A stretch of DNA of 12,066 nucleotides from Elusimicrobia bacterium RIFCSPLOWO2_01_FULL_60_11 (lineage in GTDB: Bacteria; Elusimicrobiota; Elusimicrobia; 2-02-FULL-39-32), in contig MGUS01000010.1 in NCBI GenBank assembly GCA_001800085.1, positions 1 to 12,066 on the forward strand. The letters run 5' to 3'. The notes under the pieces were generated by a model. That model had not been told where the DNA came from. It made no database searches and saw nothing but the letters and a program-made list of their open reading frames with translations. This document shows positions 1 to 8,984 of this stretch, one piece after another (the stretch's first letter is position 1; every line of letters starts with the position of its first letter). Position numbers and translations under genes: made by a program.

Positions 1-126
1 AAAGCCGAAGTGTTCGCCAAGCGGCTGATATCCGAACTCCTCCTGCCCCGCCCGGAGATCGCCTCCAGCGGGACGTCCACCGACTTGTCGTCGGAACGTC
101 TCGAGATCATCATCACCAACCGATAG
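1..126 (+). CDS. C-terminal fragment of an unidentified protein (5' end outside window)
   Basis: An open frame runs from the first base to a TAG at 124-126 and encodes about 41 residues. Third codon positions are mostly G or C, like the confident genes here, which supports real coding. I do not recognise the protein. Its last residues (SSERLEIIITNR) faintly resemble the end of OmpA/MotB-type peptidoglycan-binding domains, where an NRRVEIVI-like strand closes the fold, but the spacing before it is shorter than usual, so this is only a guess. The gene converges on yidC: its stop lies 5 bases from the last base of the yidC stop codon on the other strand. I see no terminator between them. Confidence 0.45.
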   Translation, partial: KAEVFAKRLISELLLPRPEIASSGTSTDLSSERLEIIITNR

Positions 127-131
127 ATAAT

Positions 132-1679
132 CTAAGTTTTTAGGGGGGCCTGCCCGCCTGCCGGCGAGGCAGGGGCGTACTTGCGCGTGGCCCAGAGCTG
201 GACGTTCATGGACACCAAGCTGTTGGTGAGCCAGTAGAGCGCCAATCCGCTCGGGCTGCGCAAGAAAACGACCGTGAAGACCGCGGGCATCATGAGCATC
301 ATCTGCTTCTGGGTGGGGTCCGTCGCCGTGCTGCCGGAAAGATACTGCTGCAGGTACATCACGCCGCCCGTGAGGATGGGAAGGACATAGTAAGGATCGT
401 GCTTGGAAAGGTCGTGGATCCAGAAAGCGAAAGGGGCGCCGTTGAGCTCGTAGGAATTGCGCAGCATCGTGAAGAACGCGATGAAGACCGGCATCTGGAT
501 GAGCATGGGCAGGCAGCCGCTGAAGGGTGTGGTACCCGCCTGCTTGTAGAGGCTCATCATCTCCGAGCTCAAGCGCTTGGGGTCTCCCTTGAAACGGTCC
601 TGGATCTCCTTCATCTTGGGCTGCAGGCGCTTCATGATGGCCATGGATTTGTAGCTCGTGAGGGTGAAGGGGAATAAGATGAGCTGCAGGCAGAATGTGA
701 GCACGATGATGGCCCAGCCGTAGTTGTGGGTGACCTTGTGCACCCCGTTCATGGCCTTCATGGCCGCTTTCCCTAAAAATCCGAAGTAACCGAAATCCAC
801 CGCCTGTTCCAGGCTCATGTTCCAGCCCTTGAGGGCCTGGTACCCTTTCGCTCCGGCATAGACCTTGAGGGAAATATTCCTGGTTTCGCGGGGAGCAAGC
901 CGAAAGGAGGGCGATAGGAGTTTAAAATCCCCCGGATTTTTCTTGTCCTTGGTCACCGCGATGACATTGAAATCCTTCGAGTCTGGGAACAGGGCCAGCA
1001 GATAATAGCGGTTGTCGATGCCCGTCCAGAGGTGGGCCTGCTGGTGCGTCCCCGTTTTGAAAACCCGGACCTCTTTGGAGGGGGAAGGGTAGGCGAGGAC
1101 ACGGGTGAGCTTGTCATTCTCGGATCTTTCGCTTTCCACCGTCCCCAGCCCCCCGTGCCAGCCGATTCCAAAATCCTCGATCTCCGCGGGCCCTTCCGTC
1201 AGGTTCCTTAAACTCAGGATGATGTCCGCGAAAGGGGCTTGGGGATCCAGCACCACCCTCTTCCTCAATTCCACGCCGGACGGAAGGATGGCTTTCCATT
1301 CCGCCTCATTGGGTTTTCCGCCCTTGACCAGTTCAAAATTGATCTCGGGGAACGTCCCGAAAGGAAGTTCTTTGGGTCCCGGATTGACCAAATCCACGGG
1401 GCTGCGGCCATTTTTCACCCACCAGTGCCGGACCCCCGCGCCTTGAGAATCCATCGTCACTTTGGCGAAGGGGGTTTCCAGGGTCTTTTCTGTTTGGGAG
1501 ACGGGAATGACCTTGCCGGACCTCTTGAGCCATTTCAGGTCTGGCTTTTCTTCCATGGACTGTTTCTCAACGACCGCGGGCGGAGGTTTGGGAGCCGGCG
1601 CCTGGGGCGGGAAGAACTTATACCAGATCAGAAGGAAGGCCGCCGAAGCGGCGATGAACCAGACGGTGTTCTTATCCAT
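132..1679 (-). CDS. yidC: Membrane protein insertase YidC (Oxa1 family, diderm type)
   Basis: YidC inserts and folds inner-membrane proteins, alone or with SecYEG. The 515-residue length and layout fit the Gram-negative form. There is an N-terminal membrane segment at about 5-20, then a proline-rich linker, a periplasmic P1 beta-domain at about 55-285, and an Oxa1-type core with hydrophobic segments near 318-340, 385-410, 430-450 and 460-495. Diagnostic motifs include LQPKMKEIQ (352-360), GCLPMLIQMPVF (388-399), FWIHDLS (419-425) and PSGLALYWLTN (476-486). At Q332 the usual positive groove residue (Arg in E. coli) is Gln by my alignment. The last 14 residues after the basic RKY are encoded partly by a GC-rich palindrome. 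The ATG abuts the yidD stop (TAA-ATG), so translation is probably coupled. The product is near certain. Confidence 0.97.
   Translation of the reverse strand: MDKNTVWFIAASAAFLLIWYKFFPPQAPAPKPPPAVVEKQSMEEKPDLKWLKRSGKVIPVSQTEKTLETPFAKVTMDSQGAGVRHWWVKNGRSPVDLVNPGPKELPFGTFPEINFELVKGGKPNEAEWKAILPSGVELRKRVVLDPQAPFADIILSLRNLTEGPAEIEDFGIGWHGGLGTVESERSENDKLTRVLAYPSPSKEVRVFKTGTHQQAHLWTGIDNRYYLLALFPDSKDFNVIAVTKDKKNPGDFKLLSPSFRLAPRETRNISLKVYAGAKGYQALKGWNMSLEQAVDFGYFGFLGKAAMKAMNGVHKVTHNYGWAIIVLTFCLQLILFPFTLTSYKSMAIMKRLQPKMKEIQDRFKGDPKRLSSEMMSLYKQAGTTPFSGCLPMLIQMPVFIAFFTMLRNSYELNGAPFAFWIHDLSKHDPYYVLPILTGGVMYLQQYLSGSTATDPTQKQMMLMMPAVFTVVFLRSPSGLALYWLTNSLVSMNVQLWATRKYAPASPAGGQAPLKT
149..173. repeat. GC-rich palindrome (potential hairpin) inside the yidC 3' end
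   Basis: Arms CCTGCC (149-154) and GGCAGG (168-173) enclose a second pair, CGCC (155-158) and GGCG (163-166), around a TGCC loop. A single unpaired A lies at 167, giving a 10-bp, all-GC-rich stem. It lies within the codons for the non-conserved YidC tail. No T-run follows it on either strand in the right place, so it is not a standard intrinsic terminator. It looks like a dispersed REP-like element, but only one copy is present here. Confidence 0.6.
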
Positions 1680-1901
1680 TTAAGAGGGCCTTGCCCCCGG
1701 ACGGCAGGATAGAATACGCAGAAGAGAGGCGTAAATTCCCTTGACCGGCCCTTCCCTCTGTATGGCGGCCACGGCATATTCGGAACAGGAAAGGACATAG
1801 CGGCATTGACCGTGGATCCCCAGGACACCCCGGAGGGACGGGAACAGAGTCTGATAGGTCCTCACCATGAAGACCAGGGCGAAAGTAATAGCCCTGCTCA
1901 T
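1680..1901 (-). CDS. yidD: Membrane protein insertion efficiency factor YidD
   Basis: YidD is a small membrane-associated protein that assists YidC-dependent insertion and is typically found between rnpA and yidC, as here. From the chosen start it has 73 residues, close to the family's usual size. It has an N-terminal hydrophobic/amphipathic stretch (about 3-22), then the family's Cys pattern: CRYVLSCSEYA (C33, C39), the KG of PVKGIY, and LSCRPG (C66). I chose the ATG at 1901 because it overlaps the rnpA stop as ATGA, and because its MSRAI... opening aligns with the family N-terminus. An in-frame ATG at 1925 would add eight residues. No strong ribosome-binding site precedes either, so translational coupling to rnpA is likely. 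The stop is followed directly by the yidC ATG. Confidence 0.9.
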   Translation of the reverse strand: MSRAITFALVFMVRTYQTLFPSLRGVLGIHGQCRYVLSCSEYAVAAIQREGPVKGIYASLLRILSCRPGARPS

Positions 1902-2209
1902 GAGAGAAGTCCCGAGTTTCGGCATAGCGTCATGAATTTCTCTTCCATCAGAGTATACCCGACTGTTTTCGGGTCAAAAGGGGGCTTGCCTAAAATGAGG
2001 ACATCCAAGGGGGATGCCAAGCGCGCGCGGTTCAAGCGGAACACTTCCCGCGCCAGGCGCTTGAAACGGTTCCTGGTGACCGCGTTGCCCAGCTTTTTAG
2101 GAACACGCACGGCCAGGCGGCTGTCTTCCCCATGTTCCGGCACGGGCGCGACATAGAGGTCGAATATCTCGCCGCGGATCTTCCGTCCCTGCCGCAATAT
2201 GCGTTCCAC
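1898..2209 (-). CDS. rnpA: Ribonuclease P protein component RnpA
   Basis: RnpA is the protein subunit that helps RNase P RNA bind and cleave the 5' leader of pre-tRNA. The signature is the RNR block RNRFKRLAREVFR (residues 46-58), preceded by the strand RLAVRVPKKLGNAVT. A GTG at 2209 gives 103 residues, slightly short for the family. The same frame stays open upstream and encodes SPRRLKLDREVERILRQG, which matches the conserved RnpA N-terminus, yet contains no ATG, GTG or TTG before an in-frame stop inside rpmH. The true start may therefore be non-canonical (for example CTG at 2221), or the N-terminus is trimmed. It lies 46 bases after rpmH and overlaps yidD. The product is certain and the start is not. 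Confidence 0.94.
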   Translation of the reverse strand: MERILRQGRKIRGEIFDLYVAPVPEHGEDSRLAVRVPKKLGNAVTRNRFKRLAREVFRLNRARLASPLDVLILGKPPFDPKTVGYTLMEEKFMTLCRNSGLLS

Positions 2210-2255
2210 TTCTCGGTCCAGTTTGAGGCGTCGGGGAGATTTGAGATTCCGGGGA

Positions 2256-2393
2256 TTATGGGATGAGTTTATGACGGCCCTTGCCGCGGCGGGAAGACAG
2301 GACTCTGCGGCCGCCGTGAGTTTTCATTCTCGCGCGAAATCCGTGGACTTTCTTCCTTCTGCGGACATGGGGTTGGAATGTTCGTTTTGGCAT
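2256..2393 (-). CDS. rpmH: Large ribosomal subunit protein L34
   Basis: This short gene encodes 45 residues, beginning [10 protein letters not shown] and continuing with [17 protein letters not shown] and SRRGKGR, the near-invariant L34 pattern. L34 is a highly basic 50S ribosomal protein, and its place between rnpA and dnaA is one of the most conserved arrangements in bacteria. The start chosen is the ATG at 2393, matching the usual family start. Another ATG at 2399 would add Met-Ala. Neither has a recognisable Shine-Dalgarno sequence, and the predicted promoter would start transcription at or next to the ATG, so the mRNA may be leaderless. It is the first gene of the rpmH-rnpA-yidD-yidC transcription unit. 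Confidence 0.97.
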   Translation of the reverse strand: MPKRTFQPHVRRRKKVHGFRARMKTHGGRRVLSSRRGKGRHKLIP

Positions 2394-2399
2394 GGCCAT

Positions 2400-2428
2400 T
2401 TTTTACCAAATTGACGGGAACTTGTCAA
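2400..2428 (-). promoter_or_regulatory. Putative sigma70-type promoter for rpmH-rnpA-yidD-yidC
   Basis: On the minus strand a perfect -35 TTGACA (2428-2423) is followed after 17 bases by TAAAAA (2405-2400), a 4/6 match to TATAAT. The expected start of transcription falls about seven bases further, at or beside the rpmH ATG at 2393. The weak -10 is the main doubt. An 18-base spacing gives AAAAAT, also 4/6. Confidence 0.55.
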
Positions 2429-2436
2429 CCGATGAC

Positions 2437-2453
2437 ATCCACCGAGGGTGGAT
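2437..2453. promoter_or_regulatory. Operator-like inverted repeat between the divergent promoters
   Basis: A perfect 7-bp inverted repeat, ATCCACC (2437-2443) and GGTGGAT (2447-2453), is separated by GAG. It lies between the back-to-back -35 boxes at 2423-2428 and 2461-2466, a good position for a regulator acting on both transcription units. The arms contain ATCCAC, reminiscent of part of a DnaA box, but they are not a match to the full 9-mer. The binding protein is unknown. Confidence 0.45.
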
Positions 2454-2460
2454 CCGCCAC

Positions 2461-2489
2461 TTGACATCAAGAAAGGGAATTGATAGACT
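2461..2489 (+). promoter_or_regulatory. Putative sigma70-type promoter for dnaA
   Basis: A perfect -35 TTGACA (2461-2466) is followed after 17 bases by TAGACT (2484-2489), a 4/6 match to TATAAT. The predicted start of transcription is near 2496, giving a dnaA leader of about 164 bases. That leader contains the direct repeats and both DnaA boxes, so DnaA binding there could feed back on its own expression. This is inferred from position only. Confidence 0.6.
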
Positions 2490-2554
2490 TACTCAGCCAC
2501 CCCTAAAAAGCATCATTTTCCGTCGGATAAGGCGATTCAGAGGCGCCAGGGGCC

Positions 2555-2583
2555 ATGTAAAACATGGTAAAAGATGGTAAAAG
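2555..2583 (+). repeat. Three tandem ~10-bp direct repeats (ATGGTAAAAG type)
   Basis: ATGTAAAAC (2555-2563), ATGGTAAAAG (2564-2573) and ATGGTAAAAG (2574-2583) follow one another directly. The first copy lacks one G and ends in C. The 10-base spacing is about one helical turn, so a protein could contact all copies on one face. They sit about 30 bases before the first DnaA box, within the dnaA leader. They could be an origin-specific binding array or part of the unwinding element. Confidence 0.7.
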
Positions 2584-2586
2584 ACA

Positions 2587-2599
2587 CTGTTTTAAACAG
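2587..2599. repeat. Short palindrome CTGTTT-T-AAACAG
   Basis: Six-base arms CTGTTT and AAACAG surround a single central T. It is placed between the 10-bp direct repeats and the first DnaA box. It could be a regulator site in the origin, but by itself it may be chance. Confidence 0.45.
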
Positions 2600-2611
2600 C
2601 TTCCACATGAG

Positions 2612-2620
2612 TTATCCACA
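2612..2620 (+). promoter_or_regulatory. DnaA box (consensus TTATCCACA)
   Basis: This is an exact match to the bacterial DnaA-box consensus, 48 bases before the dnaA start. It forms an inverted pair with the box at 2634-2642, separated by 13 mostly A/T bases. Confidence 0.9.
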
Positions 2621-2633
2621 GTTCTTAATAACT

Positions 2634-2642
2634 TGTGGATAA
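2634..2642 (-). promoter_or_regulatory. DnaA box (consensus, reverse orientation)
   Basis: TGTGGATAA on the plus strand is an exact TTATCCACA on the minus strand. It ends 7 bases before the dnaA Shine-Dalgarno (GAGGTGA, 2650-2656), so DnaA bound here, or the hairpin the paired boxes could form in mRNA, might also affect dnaA expression. Confidence 0.9.
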
Positions 2643-2659
2643 AATAATCGAGGTGATTT

Positions 2660-4057
2660 ATGAGCCAGGATCTTGATACTGCACCCTCCAAAACTCAGGC
2701 CGCGGGCCTTTGGGAGAAAATCTCCGATTCCTTGAGAAACTCCATGGACCCGGAAACCTTCGACCTCTGGCTCAAGCCCGTGCGCCAGGTATCCTTTGAC
2801 GGAACCCGCATGACTCTGGGGGTCCCCAACCGCTTCTTCAACGACTGGATCGTGATGCACTGCAAGGACAAGATCGAATCAGCCCTTCAGGGCCTGGCCG
2901 GGCCGCAGGCGGCGCTCGAGCTGGTGATATTCCAGGACCAGCACATCCCGGCCATAGAAGCAGCCCCCGCGGTGATGATCTCCCGCGCGGAAGCCGAATC
3001 CACGCCCGACGGTGTGGACCCCTTCAACCCCAAATACACTTTTGAGACCTTCATCGAGGGCCAGGCCAACCGCTTCGCCAAGGCCGCGGCGGAAGGCATT
3101 TCCAAGGAGCCGGGCATCCGTTTCAACCCCTTCTTCCTATATGGGGGCGTGGGACTGGGCAAGACGCACCTGATGCACGCCATCGGCCACGCCATCCGCC
3201 ACACCTACCCCCGCGCGCGCGTCCTTTACATCACATCGGAAAAGTTCATCAACGAATTCATCGATTCCCTCCGCTTCGAACGCCCCGCGGATTTCCGCAA
3301 CAAGTACCGCAACCTGGACTGCCTCCTGATCGACGACATCCAGTTCCTGATGGGGAAGGGCCGCTCCGAAGAAGAGTTCTTCTATACTTTCAACACGCTC
3401 TTCGATTCCAGAAAACAGATCGTGATCTCCTCCGACCGGGCCCCCAAGGAGATGGGAGCGCTCACCGACCGCCTGATCTCGCGTTTCGAATGGGGCGTGG
3501 TGGCCGACATCCAGCCGCCGGACCTGGAGACCCGCATCGCTATATTAAGAAAGAAGGCTGAGATGGAACGGCTCCACGTGCCTGATGACGTCATCCTTTT
3601 TGTGGCCAGCCAGGTCAAGTCCAACATCCGCGAGCTGGAGGGCTCCCTCATCCGCATCGTGGCCTTCTCGTCCCTGACCGGCACGCCGCTCACCGTGGAC
3701 ACGGCCCGCGCCACTTTGAAGGACATCTTGAAGCATGAAGAAGCGCAGCGTCCCATCACCATCGAGGCCATCCAGGAAGTGGTCGCCAAACACTTCAACC
3801 TGGAGACCCGCGAACTCAAGTCCAAACGCCGCACGGACGCCATCGCCTGGCCGCGCCAGATCGCCATGTACCTGGCCCGCATCCTGACCGAACTCTCGAC
3901 CACCGAGATCGGCGAGCATTTCGGCGGCAAGGATCACACCACCGTGCTCCATGCCTGCGAGAAAGTGAAGCTCAAATTGGCCGAAAGTCCCTTCATCTCC
4001 AGCCTTGTGAATAAGATCACACAGGAGATCAAAAATCAGAACGAAGGCGAGAATTGA
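2660..4057 (+). CDS. dnaA: Chromosomal replication initiator protein DnaA
   Basis: DnaA binds DnaA boxes at oriC as an ATP-dependent oligomer, melts the DNA and recruits the helicase. The 465 residues show all four domains. Domain I (about 15-90, with PETFDLWLKP) is followed by a short linker domain II (about 92-120). The AAA+ domain III has Walker A GGVGLGKT (162-169), Walker B LLIDDI (222-227), sensor-1 VISSDR (255-260) and the arginine finger in RLISRF (R275). DNA-binding domain IV carries the signature DHTTVLHA (425-432), whose helix reads the DnaA box. The ATG at 2660 follows a good ribosome-binding site, GAGGTGA. Two consensus DnaA boxes in its leader suggest autoregulation. The stop is followed by a 172-base spacer before dnaN. 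Confidence 0.99.
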   Translation: MSQDLDTAPSKTQAAGLWEKISDSLRNSMDPETFDLWLKPVRQVSFDGTRMTLGVPNRFFNDWIVMHCKDKIESALQGLAGPQAALELVIFQDQHIPAIEAAPAVMISRAEAESTPDGVDPFNPKYTFETFIEGQANRFAKAAAEGISKEPGIRFNPFFLYGGVGLGKTHLMHAIGHAIRHTYPRARVLYITSEKFINEFIDSLRFERPADFRNKYRNLDCLLIDDIQFLMGKGRSEEEFFYTFNTLFDSRKQIVISSDRAPKEMGALTDRLISRFEWGVVADIQPPDLETRIAILRKKAEMERLHVPDDVILFVASQVKSNIRELEGSLIRIVAFSSLTGTPLTVDTARATLKDILKHEEAQRPITIEAIQEVVAKHFNLETRELKSKRRTDAIAWPRQIAMYLARILTELSTTEIGEHFGGKDHTTVLHACEKVKLKLAESPFISSLVNKITQEIKNQNEGEN

Positions 4058-4123
4058 CGCTCGGCGGGGATAACTTGGGATCTTGTCCCCTTCAAGATTC
4101 ACTTTAACTCTGCCCTGAAAATG

Positions 4124-4129
4124 TATAAT
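4124..4129 (+). promoter_or_regulatory. Putative -10 element for dnaN and downstream genes
   Basis: A perfect TATAAT lies 101 bases before the dnaN ATG. No good -35 is present at 16-18 bases, where I see only weak matches such as CTTTAA, so the promoter would be weak or activator-dependent. The expected start is near 4136, leaving a leader of roughly 94 bases that spans the DnaA-box-like site. Confidence 0.5.
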
Positions 4130-4150
4130 TTAAAGGGTGCGGGTAAGAAT

Positions 4151-4219
4151 GGCGCGGGTTACTGATAAATCCACAGCGCCTAAGGACTACTACGACGGAT
4201 ATATATAAAAGAACTAATA
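4151..4219 (+). promoter_or_regulatory. DnaA-box-like site plus AT-rich segment in the dnaA-dnaN spacer
   Basis: AAATCCACA (4167-4175) matches the DnaA box at 7 of 9 positions and is flanked by five-base arms GGCGC (4151-4155) and GCGCC (4176-4180). After it come CTACTA (4187-4192), two copies of the CTA form of the DnaA-trio, and then an A/T run with ATATATATAAAA (4199-4210). The order box, GC-rich spacer, trios, AT-rich DNA resembles the basal unwinding arrangement known from B. subtilis oriC, where melting occurs between dnaA and dnaN. With only two trios and an imperfect box, this is a candidate only. Confidence 0.4.
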
Positions 4220-4229
4220 GGGAGAAGTT

Positions 4230-5375
4230 ATGAAACTTTCCTTTAATAAGAACGACCTGCAAGGGGCGATCCAGATCGTTCAATCCTCCATCCCCAACAA
4301 GAGCACTTTGCCGATTTTATCCAACATCCTCATCAAAGTCTCCAAGGCATCTAAATGTCCCGGCCCAAAAGTCTGGCTCGAAGCCACGGATCTGGAAGTG
4401 GGCATCCGCGCCAGCGTGAAAGCGGAGATTTTAAAAGAAGGGAAGATCACGGTCCCCGGAAAAAAATTCGGGGACCTGGTGCGGGAGATGCCGGACGGAA
4501 GCGAGATCGAGATCTCTTCCGTTGACGGCAAGAGGGTTGATTTTAAATGCGGTAAAGTGAAGGCCGCGCTGATGTCGCTCCCCTTCGAGGATTTCCCGGC
4601 CATCCCGGAATTTCCAACGGGCAAAAAACTTTCCCTGGATAAATCCGTCTTCCGCGAGATGCTCAAAAAAACCGCCTTCGCGGTGTCCACTGACGAGACC
4701 CGCTATGTCCTGAACGGGATTTTCTTCGGCTCGTCAGGCGGGGAATTGAAGACGGTCGCCACGGACGGCAGGCGCCTGGCGTTCATCTCCCGCCCGGGGG
4801 CCGAAGACAATATCTCCGCCAACGTCATCATCCCGTCCAAAGCCATCAGCGAACTCCTGCGTCTCTTGAGCCAGGATGAGAACGGCGCGGCATCGGCCAT
4901 CCAGATCGCCCCTTTTGAGAATCAGATCTCCTTCCAATGGGCGAGCGGCGCGGAGGAGATCGTCCTGGTGAGCCGCGTGATCGACGGGACCTTCCCCAAC
5001 TACGACCAGGTCATCCCCAAATCCAAAGAGATCGAGCTGCAAGTGAAGACCCAGGAGATCTTCTCGGCCATCAAGCGCTCCGCGCTCTTCGCGCAGGACC
5101 GGGGCGGGTCCGTGCGGTTCTCCCTCACCCAGGGGAAGCTCAAAGTGTCCGCCAACGCCCACGGCCTGGGCGAGGAGGAAGAAGAGCTCGAAGTGGACTA
5201 CAAAGGCCCCGATTTTGAGATCGCCTTCAACCCCCAGTTCCTCCTCGATTCTCTCAAGAACAACGACTCTCCCGAGGTCCGATTCGAATTCAGCACGGCC
5301 TTGAACCCGGGGCTCATCAAACCCTCGGACAGCGACCGCTACCTCTGCGTCATCATGCCCATGAGGCTGCAATAG
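4230..5375 (+). CDS. dnaN: DNA polymerase III subunit beta (sliding clamp)
   Basis: The beta clamp is a ring-shaped dimer that tethers DNA polymerase III and repair enzymes to DNA. The 381-residue length is typical for three clamp domains of about 120-125 residues each. Recognisable blocks are the N-terminal MKLSFNKNDL, the STLPILSNILI segment (25-35), EIEISSVDGKR, YVLNGIFF and TDGRRLA in domain 2, IDGTFPNYDQVIP in domain 3, and the C-terminal YLCVIMPMRLQ, whose MPMRL forms part of the partner-binding pocket. The ATG follows AGGGAG (4219-4224) at good spacing. It opens a compact run in which the next gene, dciA, starts 4 bases after its stop. Confidence 0.98.
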   Translation: MKLSFNKNDLQGAIQIVQSSIPNKSTLPILSNILIKVSKASKCPGPKVWLEATDLEVGIRASVKAEILKEGKITVPGKKFGDLVREMPDGSEIEISSVDGKRVDFKCGKVKAALMSLPFEDFPAIPEFPTGKKLSLDKSVFREMLKKTAFAVSTDETRYVLNGIFFGSSGGELKTVATDGRRLAFISRPGAEDNISANVIIPSKAISELLRLLSQDENGAASAIQIAPFENQISFQWASGAEEIVLVSRVIDGTFPNYDQVIPKSKEIELQVKTQEIFSAIKRSALFAQDRGGSVRFSLTQGKLKVSANAHGLGEEEEELEVDYKGPDFEIAFNPQFLLDSLKNNDSPEVRFEFSTALNPGLIKPSDSDRYLCVIMPMRLQ

Positions 5376-5379
5376 GTCC

Positions 5380-8980
<3,601 letters not shown>

Positions 8981-8984
<4 letters not shown>

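Larger units (their letters stand above)
2500..2659. other. oriC: Candidate replication origin (oriC) region upstream of dnaA
   Basis: The rpmH-dnaA intergenic region is a classic oriC position. Here it holds two consensus DnaA boxes facing each other, three 10-bp direct repeats, a short palindrome and AT-rich stretches around the boxes. Two boxes are few for a complete origin, so further elements may lie in the dnaA-dnaN spacer, as in bipartite origins. This call rests on gene order and box sequences. GC skew across the chromosome was not available. Confidence 0.75.

Noticed and set aside
149..173. Hairpin as an intrinsic terminator between yidC and the upstream gene
   Set aside because: On the minus strand it is followed by CCCCCTAAAAAC rather than a T-run, and on the plus strand the T-run comes before the stem, so it does not fit a rho-independent terminator.
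1239..1712. A 157-residue plus-strand open frame inside yidC
   Set aside because: It is complementary to the YidC P1-domain and N-terminal codons, with no plausible product or ribosome-binding site.
2522..2530. A further DnaA box (GTCGGATAA)
   Set aside because: Only the TTATCC half matches on the minus strand, and the last three positions differ. Counted as chance.
2599..2607. A further DnaA box (GCTTCCACA)
   Set aside because: Three mismatches in the first three positions. It only shares TCCACA with the consensus.
4040..4090. Terminator after dnaA
   Set aside because: Only a weak CGAG/CTCG pairing across the stop codon is visible, with no T-run. I cannot support a terminator.
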